From NCBI RefSeq assembly GCF_000369405.1, contig NZ_KB850002.1:124001-188000 (forward strand): a stretch of 64,000 nt of DNA. The letters run 5' to 3'. Below the pieces are notes generated by a model. It was not told where the DNA came from. It saw nothing but the letters and a program-made list of their open reading frames with translations, and made no database searches. Below, piece after piece: positions 26,353 through 34,524 of the stretch. Each line of letters opens with the position of its first letter. Within the stretch, counting starts at the first letter, position 1. The position numbers and the translations under genes are program-made. This DNA comes from Acinetobacter sp. ANC 3929. GTDB taxonomy: Bacteria > Pseudomonadota > Gammaproteobacteria > Pseudomonadales > Moraxellaceae.

Positions 26353-27144
26353 ATGTCGAACTCGAGCATTACTCCTTGGGTTGTTGGCAATTGGAAAATG
26401 AATCCAATGCATGCGAATGCTTTCCAATTAGTAGAAGAATTTAAACAGTTATTACAACAGGAAAATATTGCACCTGAGCAATGTCATATTGGCGTCGCGC
26501 CAATTGCAATTGCTTTGGATCGTATTCAAACACAATTTAAAGATGCAGTGAGACCAATTTATACGGTGGCTCAAGATGTTTCTCGTGTTGCAGGTACAGG
26601 CGCCTATACAGGTGAAGTCAGCGCTGAGTTGTTGAAAGACAGTGGCATTGAATTTGTTTTAATTGGGCATTCAGAACGCCGTGAATTATTTGGCGACAAT
26701 GTCGAAATTTTAAAAGTAAAACTGCATAATGCGTTGAGTGCAGGTTTGACTGTGATTTATTGCGTTGGTGAAAGCTTAGAACAACGAGAGCAGGGTGCTG
26801 CTGAACAAGTGGTATTGCAACAAATTTGTGATATTGCAGCGGTTGTTCAAGCGGATCAATGGCAAAAAATTGTATTCGCTTATGAACCAATTTGGGCAAT
26901 TGGCACAGGTAAAACTGCATCGCCAGCTGATGCTCAAGCCATGCATGCAAAGATTCGTGAAGGTTTAAAACAAATTACCTCATATGGTGAACATGCTGCC
27001 ATTTTATATGGTGGTAGTGTTAAGGCTGAAAATGCAGTTGAATTGGCTGCATGTCCAGATATTAATGGTGCTTTGGTGGGGGGTGCATCTTTAAATGCAC
27101 AATCATTTTACCAAATCGCAAAAGCATTTGCTCAAAGCAAATAA
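26353..27144 (+). CDS. tpiA: Triosephosphate isomerase
   Basis: TpiA interconverts dihydroxyacetone phosphate and glyceraldehyde 3-phosphate. Key residues are visible: Asn and Lys in VVGNWKMNP, His in VLIGHSERRE, catalytic Glu in FAYEPIWAIGTGK with the flexible loop, and the phosphate site ILYGGSVKAENA with GGASL. The ATG at 26353 is chosen because the protein then begins MSNSSITPWVVGNWKMN; the frame can be extended to a GTG at 26338. secG follows 12 bp downstream. Confidence 0.96.
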   Translation: MSNSSITPWVVGNWKMNPMHANAFQLVEEFKQLLQQENIAPEQCHIGVAPIAIALDRIQTQFKDAVRPIYTVAQDVSRVAGTGAYTGEVSAELLKDSGIEFVLIGHSERRELFGDNVEILKVKLHNALSAGLTVIYCVGESLEQREQGAAEQVVLQQICDIAAVVQADQWQKIVFAYEPIWAIGTGKTASPADAQAMHAKIREGLKQITSYGEHAAILYGGSVKAENAVELAACPDINGALVGGASLNAQSFYQIAKAFAQSK

Positions 27145-27156
27145 CGAGGAATCGAG

Positions 27157-27486
27157 ATGTATAGTTTTATACTCGTTGTACATATTATTTTAGCAATTTT
27201 AATTATTGCGTTGGTTTTGGTACAACAAGGTAAAGGTGCGGAAGCAGGGGCATCATTTGGTGGCGGCGGCGCTGCGACTGTTTTTGGCGCTTCAGGTGCA
27301 GGTAACTTTTTAACTCGTTTAACCGCGATTTTTACAGCATTGTTTTTTGCAACCAGTTTGACTTTGGCTGTATTTGCTAAAAAACAGACGACAGATGCAT
27401 ATAGTTTAAAAACTGTTCAAACAACAACATCTGCACCAGCGACATCGCCTGAAACTTCACCAAATGCACCAAAAACAACTGAATAA
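27157..27486 (+). CDS. secG: Protein translocase subunit SecG
   Basis: This is a small inner-membrane component of SecYEG. The 109-residue protein has two hydrophobic helices (ILVVHIILAILIIALVLVQQG and FLTRLTAIFTALFFATSLTLAVFA) joined by the conserved GKGAEAGASFGGGGAATVFGASG loop region. The C-terminal tail is Thr/Ser/Pro-rich. The tpiA-secG-tRNA-Leu order is the conserved proteobacterial arrangement. Confidence 0.95.
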   Translation: MYSFILVVHIILAILIIALVLVQQGKGAEAGASFGGGGAATVFGASGAGNFLTRLTAIFTALFFATSLTLAVFAKKQTTDAYSLKTVQTTTSAPATSPETSPNAPKTTE

Positions 27487-27543
27487 GTTGAATTAGCACT
27501 TTCCTTTTTGCATTTAAGGGACTAGAATGCGTCCCACAATACT

Positions 27544-27628
27544 GCGGTGGTGGTGGAATTGGTAGACACGCTACCTTGAGGTGGTAGTGCTTTCGGGCGT
27601 GGGGGTTCAAGTCCCCCCTTCCGCACCA
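27544..27628 (+). tRNA. tRNA-Leu (anticodon GAG)
   Basis: This is an 85-base class II tRNA with D-loop AATTGGTAGACAC, anticodon stem-loop GCTACCTTGAGGTGGTAG with anticodon GAG, a variable arm, T-arm GGGGG-TTCAAGT-CCCCC, and encoded CCA. The acceptor stem 5' GCGGTGG against 3' CTTCCGC contains one T-T mismatch and one G-T wobble. This is odd, because GCGGAAG would pair perfectly. Confidence 0.95.
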
Positions 27629-27672
27629 AGCTTAATAACCAGTAAGTTTGGTGTGTGCAGTGTTTGTATTGT

Positions 27673-27749
<77 letters not shown>

Positions 27750-27796
27750 TTTGATTAAGGTGCAACTTAATCAGGCAGGTATGAAGAAAACTTAAA

Positions 27797-27824
27797 TTGA
27801 CTTTTTTTCATATTTGTATATAAT
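27797..27824 (+). promoter_or_regulatory. Promoter between the two initiator tRNA genes
   Basis: TTGACT and a perfect TATAAT are separated by 16 bp, ending 13 bp before the second initiator tRNA. This gives the second copy its own strong promoter in addition to any read-through from secG/tRNA-Leu. Confidence 0.8.
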
Positions 27825-27837
27825 TTTTGCACGTTGA

Positions 27838-27914
<77 letters not shown>

Positions 27915-27921
27915 AGTTTCT

Positions 27922-27953
27922 AAAAAGAGGCTCACAATAAGGTGGGCCTTTTT
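27922..27953 (+). terminator. Terminator after the tRNA cluster
   Basis: AAAAGAGGCTCAC, loop AATAAG and GTGGGCCTTTTT form a long stem with wobbles and end in a T run. Confidence 0.75.
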
Positions 27954-27986
27954 GCACAGTGGGCTTTGCTTTTCTGTGTAACATAG

Positions 27987-28007
27987 GGGCGATTTACGCC
28001 CTTTTTT
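27987..28007 (+). terminator. Second terminator upstream of rimP
   Basis: GGGCG, loop ATTTA and CGCCC are followed by six Ts. It is a second intrinsic terminator in tandem and should insulate rimP-nusA from the tRNA unit. Confidence 0.75.
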
Positions 28008-28047
28008 ATTGGTTGTTTAGCTATATCGTGTAGTTGTTCGACATCAA

Positions 28048-28076
28048 TTGGTCAAATAGTCGTGCTTCACTATACG
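28048..28076 (+). promoter_or_regulatory. Possible promoter of rimP-nusA-infB-rbfA
   Basis: TTGGTC and TATACG are separated by 17 bp, 40 bp upstream of the rimP start and after the two terminators. It is the best match to a sigma-70 promoter in this gap, though both hexamers are imperfect. Confidence 0.45.
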
Positions 28077-28115
28077 GTTAAGATTGATTGGCTCGTATGA
28101 GAGCGACGAGAGTAA

Positions 28116-28640
28116 ATGAAATTATCAAATAAATCTCAAGCATTGCATGATCTCATTGCACCAGCTGTGGCTGCGTGTGGTGTAGATTTGTGGGGAATTG
28201 AATTCCTCCCACAAGGGAAACGTTCTTTATTACGCATTTATATTGATAAAGCGGTCGATGAGAATGTTGAACCTGTCTTAACAGAAGATGGTGAAGTTGA
28301 ACTCGGGCGTGGTATTGGCGTTCAAGATTGTGTTCTCGTAACGCAACAAGTGGGTGCAATGCTTGATGTTCATGATCCGATTTCAGGTGAATATGCTTTA
28401 GAAGTTTCTTCACCAGGTTGGGATCGTCCATTTTTCCAATTGAACCAACTGCCTGCATATATCGGGCAACAAGTGGCTTTACGATTAATTGCTGCTGTCG
28501 AGAACCGTCGCAAATTTCAGGCGAAATTACTTTCTGTAGACTTAGAAAATGAAATGATTCAAGTCGAAGTTGAAGGTAATCATGTGCTTGAAATTGATAG
28601 TCATAATATTGATAAAGCAAATTTAATCTATCAAGACTAA
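28116..28640 (+). CDS. rimP: Ribosome maturation factor RimP
   Basis: RimP is required for 30S subunit maturation. The 174-residue protein has the N-terminal RimP domain (VAACGVDLWGIEFLPQGKRSLLRIYID, with a family GIGVQDCVLVTQQVGAMLDV) and the motif YALEVSSPGWDRPFF that marks the family. The C-terminal SH3-like domain follows. It is first in the conserved rimP-nusA-infB-rbfA operon, with a GAGAG ribosome-binding site. Confidence 0.96.
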   Translation: MKLSNKSQALHDLIAPAVAACGVDLWGIEFLPQGKRSLLRIYIDKAVDENVEPVLTEDGEVELGRGIGVQDCVLVTQQVGAMLDVHDPISGEYALEVSSPGWDRPFFQLNQLPAYIGQQVALRLIAAVENRRKFQAKLLSVDLENEMIQVEVEGNHVLEIDSHNIDKANLIYQD

Positions 28641-28677
28641 TATTAACTTAATTTTATAAGAAATCGGTAGGTGACTT

Positions 28678-30162
28678 ATGGGCCGCGAAATTCTTACCGT
28701 TGCAGAAACGGTTAGTAATGAAAAAGGTGTTAGTCGTGAAGCGATCTTCCAAGCGTTAGAGCAAGCACTTGTTGCGGCAACGAAGAAAAAGTTTTACGAA
28801 GGCACACGTTCTGAAGAAGCTCAACTTCGTGTTGAGATTGACCGTAAAACAGGTGATTACCGTACTTTCCGTCAATGGACTGTGGTTGCGGATGAAGATC
28901 ATGAAATGCCAGCATGCCAAGACGCGATTTCTGATGTAGACCCTGCTCAGTGGTCAATTGGTGATGTACGTGAATTGGAAGTTGAATCGATTGAATTCGG
29001 TCGTATTGCGGCACAAATTGCAAAACAAGTCATTGTACAAAAGATTCGTGAAGCTGAACGCGCATTGGTTGCTGATGCATATGAATCTAAAGTCGGTGAG
29101 CTGATTTACGGTGAAGTGAAAAAGCAAACCAAAGATGGCTTTATCATTGATCTTGGCGATAATGCAGAAGCGTATTTAGCACGTGAAGAAACCATTCACA
29201 AAGAAATTTTGCGTCCTAAGCAACGTATCAATGCAATTTTGTTTAACGTGAACCGTGAAGGTCGCGGTGCACAATTGTTATTGTCGCGTGCTCGCCCTGA
29301 AATGCTGATTGCTTTGATGAAGAAAGAAATTCCAGAAATTTCTGAAGAAATCATCGAAATTAAAGCAGCAGCGCGTCAGCCAGGCGTTCGTGCTAAAATT
29401 GCAGTGAAAACCAATGACCATCGTATTGACCCTGTGGGTGCATGTATTGGTATGCGTGGTACACGTATTCAAGCAGTACAGCAGGAATTAAATGGTGAGC
29501 GTATTGATGTTGTGGTGTGGTCTGACGATCCAGCGCAATATATCGCAAGTGCATTAGAGCCTGCTGATGTATCGGGTATCGTACTTGATGAAGATACACG
29601 TAGTGCAGATATCATTTTTGCGACCAATGATCAGTTAGCGCGAGCAATTGGTTCACAAGGGCAAAATGTTCGTTTAGCATCAGAATTGACGGGTTATAAA
29701 CTCGACATGATGTTGGAAGAAGAGTATCGTGCACGTCAGCAAAATGAAGCGCAACAATATTTAGACATGTTTGTTTCTCGTCTGGATATTGAAGAAGACT
29801 TAGCGATGGCATTGGTTGAAATGGGCTTCACTTCGTTAGAAGAGATTGCTTATGTACCCGCTGAAACATTTGATGAAATCGAGCTTGAAGCTGATTTAGT
29901 TGAATTGTTGCAAAGCCGTGCTAAAGAAGCCGCTTTAACGGATGCTTTAAAACAGCAAGAAAATATTCAAGAGCCAAGTGCAGAACTTCTCGGTATGGAA
30001 GGTATGACGACTGAGATTGCGTATGCATTGGCGGCGCGTGGTGTGGTTACTGTTGATGATTTGGCAGACCAAGCAACTGATGATATCTCGGATATCGAAG
30101 GTTTAGGTCATGACAAAGCAGGTCAGTTAATCATGAAAGCACGTGAATCATGGTTTAACTAG
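28678..30162 (+). CDS. nusA: Transcription termination/antitermination factor NusA
   Basis: NusA binds RNA polymerase and modulates pausing, termination and antitermination. The domain order is an N-terminal RNA-polymerase-binding domain (about 1-125), an S1 domain (VGELIYGEVKKQTKDGFIIDLG), two KH domains (RIDPVGACIGMRGTRIQAVQQEL and ARAIGSQGQNVRLASELTG), and two C-terminal acidic repeats with helix-hairpin-helix character. The 494-residue length is typical. Confidence 0.97.
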   Translation: MGREILTVAETVSNEKGVSREAIFQALEQALVAATKKKFYEGTRSEEAQLRVEIDRKTGDYRTFRQWTVVADEDHEMPACQDAISDVDPAQWSIGDVRELEVESIEFGRIAAQIAKQVIVQKIREAERALVADAYESKVGELIYGEVKKQTKDGFIIDLGDNAEAYLAREETIHKEILRPKQRINAILFNVNREGRGAQLLLSRARPEMLIALMKKEIPEISEEIIEIKAAARQPGVRAKIAVKTNDHRIDPVGACIGMRGTRIQAVQQELNGERIDVVVWSDDPAQYIASALEPADVSGIVLDEDTRSADIIFATNDQLARAIGSQGQNVRLASELTGYKLDMMLEEEYRARQQNEAQQYLDMFVSRLDIEEDLAMALVEMGFTSLEEIAYVPAETFDEIELEADLVELLQSRAKEAALTDALKQQENIQEPSAELLGMEGMTTEIAYALAARGVVTVDDLADQATDDISDIEGLGHDKAGQLIMKARESWFN

Positions 30163-30172
30163 GAGATAATAG

Positions 30173-32887
30173 ATGACGGACAAGTCGATTCAAGAGTTAG
30201 CGCTCAGCGTAGAACGTCCTGTAGAGAAACTCCTAGAGCAGGTTCGCGAAGCAGGTCTACCACAGCGTAAAGCAGATGACATTATTACCACTGAACAGCA
30301 AGATACTTTGGTCAATCACTTGAAAAAAGTACATGGTCAGGAAAGTGGTAACACAGGAAAGATTGCGTTGAAACGTAAAACAACGAGTACTGCTAAAGTT
30401 ACAAGTACTTCAGGTAAAGCGAAAAGCATTAATGTTGAAGTTCGCAAAAAACAAGTTTTTGCTAAACCAAACCCTGAATTGCTTGCTGCTGAAGCAAAAG
30501 CGCGTGTAGAAGCAGATGCAAAAGTACGTAATGAACAAAAAGTACGTAATGAAGCTGAACAAACTGCACGTAATACCGCTGAACAAAAAGCCAATGCAAC
30601 TTTAGAAGCAATGCGTGCAGCGCATACTTCTGACAGTGCAGGTCAAACACAAGCAAAAACTGCTGTTGTGGTGAAAAAGCGTAATAGCGATAAAGTGATT
30701 AAAGCACCAGTTATTCGTCCTACAGAAACACCAGAGCAAAAGAAAGCACGTGAAGAGCAAACAGCTCAGTTGAAAGCGACTGAAGAAGTCGTACGTCGTA
30801 AAGCAGCTGAAGAAGCGCAGCAACGTACACTTGAGCAAATGCGTCAGATGGCATCAAAATATTCAAATGATGATGCGACTGCAACAATCCGTGTGATTGA
30901 TGATTCACCTTTAGCTGCTGGTCTTGTTGGTCAAGCATATGAAGATTCCTTCAATAAGGAAGACCGTGAAATCAAACGTGGCGGCGCAACTGCAAATCCA
31001 CGTGCTGGTAAGAAAGGCGGTCGTGGTGGCGATGCTCAGTCTGAGCAAAGCTTCAGCAAAAGCCATCATAAGCGCGGCTTGAAAACCAGCCAGGCAAATA
31101 AACATGGTTTTGAAAAACCAGTTAAAAAGCAAATTTATGATGTTGAGATCGGTGAGAAAATCATTGTTGCTGATCTTGCACAAAAAATGGCAGTTAAAGT
31201 TCGTGAAGTGATCAAGACCCTCATGAAGATGGGCGAGCTTGTGACTCAGAACCAAGCGATTGATCAAGATACTGCTGTACTTGTAGTTGAAGAATTGGGC
31301 CACAATCCAGTTTTAGTTTCTGATACGCAAGCAGAAGATAATTTATTGGTTGCGGCTGAAGAAGCACGTGGTGAGCAAACAACTCGTCCGCCAGTTGTAA
31401 CGATCATGGGTCACGTTGACCATGGTAAAACATCGTTACTGGATCGTATCCGTCGCTCTAAAGTGGCTGCGGGTGAAGCGGGTGGTATTACTCAGCATAT
31501 CGGTGCTTATCACGTTGAAACTGAGAAAGGTATTATTACTTTCCTAGATACTCCGGGACATGCTGCGTTTACATCAATGCGTGCACGTGGTGCAAAAGCG
31601 ACTGATATCGTGGTACTTGTTGTTGCTGCTGATGATGGTGTAATGCCACAAACAGCGGAAGCAATTGACCATGCGCGTGCTGCTGGTACACCGATTATTG
31701 TTGCCATCAACAAGATGGATAAAGAATCAGCTGATGTAGACCGCGTATTAAACGAATTGACCACCAAAGGTATCGTACCTGAAGAGTGGGGCGGTGATGT
31801 TCCAATTGCAAAAGTATCAGCACACTCTGGTGCAGGTATCGATGGCTTACTTGATTTAATCTTGATCCAAGCCGAATTGATGGAGCTTAAAGCTTCAGCT
31901 GAAGGTGCGGCACAAGGTGTTGTAATCGAAGCACGTGTAGACAAAGGTCGCGGTGCAGTAACGTCGATTCTGGTACAAAACGGTACATTGAACATTGGTG
32001 ACTTGGTACTTGCAGGCTCATCTTATGGTCGTGTTCGTGCGATGGTTGATGAAAATGGTCAGCGTATTACTTCTGCAGGTCCTTCAATTCCAGTTGAGAT
32101 TTTAGGTTTACCTGATGCGCCAATGGCGGGTGATGAAGTTCTTGTTGTCAATGATGAGAAGAAAGCACGTGAAGTTGCTGATGCTCGTTCTGACCGTGAG
32201 CGTCATAAGCGTTTAGAGCGTGCAAGTGCAATGCGTCTTGAAAACATCATGGCATCTATGGGTAAAAAAGATATTCCTTATGTGAATGTCGTACTTAAAA
32301 CTGATGTTCGTGGTACCTTGGAAGCATTGCATGTTGCGCTTGATGAGCTTTCTACTGATGAAGTTAAAGTCCGTGTAATCGGTTCAGGTGTTGGTGCGAT
32401 CACTGAGTCGGATGTTACTTTAGCTGAATCGTCAGAAGCGGTCTTGTTAGGTTTTAACGTACGTGCAGACAACACTGCTCGTCAAAAATCTGATCAAGAC
32501 GGTATTGATATCCGTTACTACAGCGTCATTTATCATTTAATTGATGATGTTAAAGCTGCAATGAGCGGTAAGCTTGCACCAGAACATCGTGAAACGATTC
32601 TGGGTGTTGCTGAAGTTCGTGAAGTGTTCCATTCAAGTAAGTTTGGTGCAGCAGCAGGCTGTATGGTACTTGAAGGTGTATTACACCGTAACAAACCGAT
32701 TCGCGTACTACGTGATGACGTGGTTGTGTTCCAAGGTGAACTTGAATCTCTTCGTCGTTATAAAGAAGTGGTTGAAGAAGTTCGTGCCGGTATGGAATGT
32801 GGTCTTGCGGTGAAAGGTTATAAAGACATCAAAGAGAAAGATAAGATCGAAGTCTATGATGTTCAATTGATTAAACGGAGTCTTTAA
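30173..32887 (+). CDS. infB: Translation initiation factor IF-2
   Basis: This GTPase places the initiator tRNA on the 30S subunit. It has an N-terminal IF2_N domain (IQELALSVERPVEKLLEQV), a long charged Ala/Lys/Glu/Gln region, and a second IF2_N-like segment before the G domain. The G motifs are GHVDHGKTSLL (about residue 414), DTPGHAAFTSMR and NKMDKESAD, followed by the C1/C2 domains. The 904-residue length fits the long form. The gene follows nusA by 10 bp, and its stop overlaps the rbfA start (TAATG). Confidence 0.97.
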   Translation: MTDKSIQELALSVERPVEKLLEQVREAGLPQRKADDIITTEQQDTLVNHLKKVHGQESGNTGKIALKRKTTSTAKVTSTSGKAKSINVEVRKKQVFAKPNPELLAAEAKARVEADAKVRNEQKVRNEAEQTARNTAEQKANATLEAMRAAHTSDSAGQTQAKTAVVVKKRNSDKVIKAPVIRPTETPEQKKAREEQTAQLKATEEVVRRKAAEEAQQRTLEQMRQMASKYSNDDATATIRVIDDSPLAAGLVGQAYEDSFNKEDREIKRGGATANPRAGKKGGRGGDAQSEQSFSKSHHKRGLKTSQANKHGFEKPVKKQIYDVEIGEKIIVADLAQKMAVKVREVIKTLMKMGELVTQNQAIDQDTAVLVVEELGHNPVLVSDTQAEDNLLVAAEEARGEQTTRPPVVTIMGHVDHGKTSLLDRIRRSKVAAGEAGGITQHIGAYHVETEKGIITFLDTPGHAAFTSMRARGAKATDIVVLVVAADDGVMPQTAEAIDHARAAGTPIIVAINKMDKESADVDRVLNELTTKGIVPEEWGGDVPIAKVSAHSGAGIDGLLDLILIQAELMELKASAEGAAQGVVIEARVDKGRGAVTSILVQNGTLNIGDLVLAGSSYGRVRAMVDENGQRITSAGPSIPVEILGLPDAPMAGDEVLVVNDEKKAREVADARSDRERHKRLERASAMRLENIMASMGKKDIPYVNVVLKTDVRGTLEALHVALDELSTDEVKVRVIGSGVGAITESDVTLAESSEAVLLGFNVRADNTARQKSDQDGIDIRYYSVIYHLIDDVKAAMSGKLAPEHRETILGVAEVREVFHSSKFGAAAGCMVLEGVLHRNKPIRVLRDDVVVFQGELESLRRYKEVVEEVRAGMECGLAVKGYKDIKEKDKIEVYDVQLIKRSL

Positions 32888-33288
32888 TGGCGGGTAGCCA
32901 ACGCTTAAAGCGCATGGCGGATTCAGTACAACGTGAGTTGTCTGAGCTCATCCGTCAGGAGCTTAAAGATCCACGTCTAGGTGGTCTCGTGACCATCTCA
33001 GCCGTGAAAGTCAGTGCAGATATGGGATATGCTGAAGTATATGTCACTGTAATGGGGCGTGCGCTTGGTGATGATCAAAGTGAAGCTGCAAATAAAGAAA
33101 CTTTAGATGTATTGAATAAAGCTTCTGGTTTCTTGCGTCATGAATTGAGTCGTCGTATCAAGACACGTATTACGCCAAGATTGCGTTTCCATTACGATAA
33201 GACCAATGCCTATGGTAACTATATGTTTGGTCTGATTGCTGAAGCGGTTAAAGATCTGCCTGAACAAGAGCAAGATGAACAGAAATAA
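32887..33288 (+). CDS. rbfA: Ribosome-binding factor A
   Basis: RbfA binds immature 30S subunits and aids 16S rRNA processing. The 133-residue protein shows the family start (RLKRMADSVQRELSELIRQELKDPRLGGLVTISAVKVS) and FHYDKTNAYGNYMFGLI near the C-terminus. Translational coupling to infB is likely from the TAATG overlap. A strong terminator follows. Confidence 0.96.
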   Translation: MAGSQRLKRMADSVQRELSELIRQELKDPRLGGLVTISAVKVSADMGYAEVYVTVMGRALGDDQSEAANKETLDVLNKASGFLRHELSRRIKTRITPRLRFHYDKTNAYGNYMFGLIAEAVKDLPEQEQDEQK

Positions 33289-33296
33289 ATAGATAT

Positions 33297-33324
33297 AAAA
33301 AAGCCACCTTCGGGTGGCTTTTTT
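33297..33324. terminator. Bidirectional terminator between rbfA and mrpG
   Basis: A 12-bp stem AAAAAAGCCACC, TTCG tetraloop and GGTGGCTTTTTT lies between converging operons, with U runs on either strand. Confidence 0.93.
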
Positions 33325-33338
33325 ATGGCTTGATGAGA

Positions 33339-33713
33339 TTAATCTTTCTTTAATGGATGACGACGATAACGTTGCCAAGGCAGTGGGCGATTTAGTGCTT
33401 CAGGTACATCACCACTGGTTGAACGTAAGCGTAGATGAATTGCAGCCTGTGCCATCAAATTGGCAGATACTGGCGCGGTAATAAACGCAAACAAAGTAAT
33501 CAGCAATTCAGCAAAACCAAAGCGACCATGCATGGCAGCAAAGATCATGGCAGCGATCAGGAAGCTACCTAGACCCAAGGTACTTGATTTGGTTGGGGCG
33601 TGTAGACGCATAAACAGATCAGGTAGGCGAATCATACCGATTGAGCCGATCAGCATAAAGAAAGCACCAAAGACCACAAAGAATGAAACGATAATTTCAA
33701 GAATGAGTTGCAT
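33339..33713 (-). CDS. mrpG: Monovalent cation/proton antiporter subunit G
   Basis: MrpG is a small subunit of the multisubunit Mrp Na+(K+)/H+ antiporter in the inner membrane. The 124-residue protein has three hydrophobic helices and the family motif GSIGMIRLPDLFMRLHAPTKSSTLG. The C-terminal basic tail is cytoplasmic-like. It is the last gene of the mrp operon. Synonyms are mnhG and phaG. Confidence 0.93.
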   Translation of the reverse strand: MQLILEIIVSFFVVFGAFFMLIGSIGMIRLPDLFMRLHAPTKSSTLGLGSFLIAAMIFAAMHGRFGFAELLITLFAFITAPVSANLMAQAAIHLRLRSTSGDVPEALNRPLPWQRYRRHPLKKD

Positions 33714-33724
33714 AATGTCGCTCC

Positions 33725-34000
33725 TTAATCAATCACATGACCCGTAGTGAAATAACGAGCAAGCGCGGCAGTCGAGACAAAACCAAGCATTGCAACCAAG
33801 AGCGCACCTTCGAATAGATTGGTGCTCACCCAGTAGATACTCAATACAACGATGAGACAGGTTGCATTCAAAAATAAGGTATCCAAGGCTAGCAAACGGT
33901 CAATCACAGAAGGGCCAACAATCAGACGAATCAAACACAAAAACATTGAAATCGTAATGGCAATTAAGCCAATCCCAAGTGCATAAGGTAAAATAGTCAT
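33725..34000 (-). CDS. mrpF: Monovalent cation/proton antiporter subunit F
   Basis: This is a 91-residue membrane protein with three helices and the MrpF core LIVGPSVIDRLLALDTL, which contains the conserved DR-LALD pattern. Its start overlaps the mrpE stop (ATGA), indicating translational coupling. Confidence 0.92.
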   Translation of the reverse strand: MTILPYALGIGLIAITISMFLCLIRLIVGPSVIDRLLALDTLFLNATCLIVVLSIYWVSTNLFEGALLVAMLGFVSTAALARYFTTGHVID

Positions 34001-34524
34001 TTAGTTGCTCCTTCAGCAATCTTTACATCAAAGATTTCGATTAAAGGCGTTTCATAGCGGGTTTTGATCTCTTGAATGTCGAGTTCGGTGTCATCTGAAC
34101 TGAGCGCATGTACCAGAATATCACCACGCTCTTGATCGATACCGGCTGAAACGGTACCTGGTGTGGTGGTGATGATCATTGCCAGCAAGGTATTCACTTG
34201 CTCGTGCTCAGTTTCAAGTGGGACGCGATACCATTTGGGGTGGAGTTTATCCATTGGTCCAAGTACCATCTTGGCAACACGGAAATTAGAAACCACAATA
34301 TCCCATAACACCACAAAAACTAATTTGATCGCCGGAATCCAATGGATATGAGGAGTTCTGGCAATAAAAGGGCTCACTAGACGGGAAATCCCGATAGCCA
34401 AAACCAGTGCGATTAAAATATCAGTAGCATCGAGGCTGTGTGCCAGCATCAACCAACTCAAAAAAATCAGAAAAGACACAAATGGATGCGGGAACCAACG
34501 CTCAAGCAAAGATTGTTTTTGCAT
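33997..34524 (-). CDS. mrpE: Monovalent cation/proton antiporter subunit E
   Basis: The 175-residue protein has N-terminal membrane helices and a cytoplasmic domain with the family pattern TPGTVSAGIDQERGDILVHALS. The ATG overlaps the mrpD stop (TAATG) and has GGAGG inside the mrpD end, so the two genes are coupled. Confidence 0.92.
   Translation of the reverse strand: MQKQSLLERWFPHPFVSFLIFLSWLMLAHSLDATDILIALVLAIGISRLVSPFIARTPHIHWIPAIKLVFVVLWDIVVSNFRVAKMVLGPMDKLHPKWYRVPLETEHEQVNTLLAMIITTTPGTVSAGIDQERGDILVHALSSDDTELDIQEIKTRYETPLIEIFDVKIAEGATK

Noticed and set aside
30337..31303. Several long minus-strand frames inside infB
   Set aside because: They are antisense to a certain gene and produced by its repetitive Ala/Glu/Lys codons; they have the low-complexity composition of shadows.
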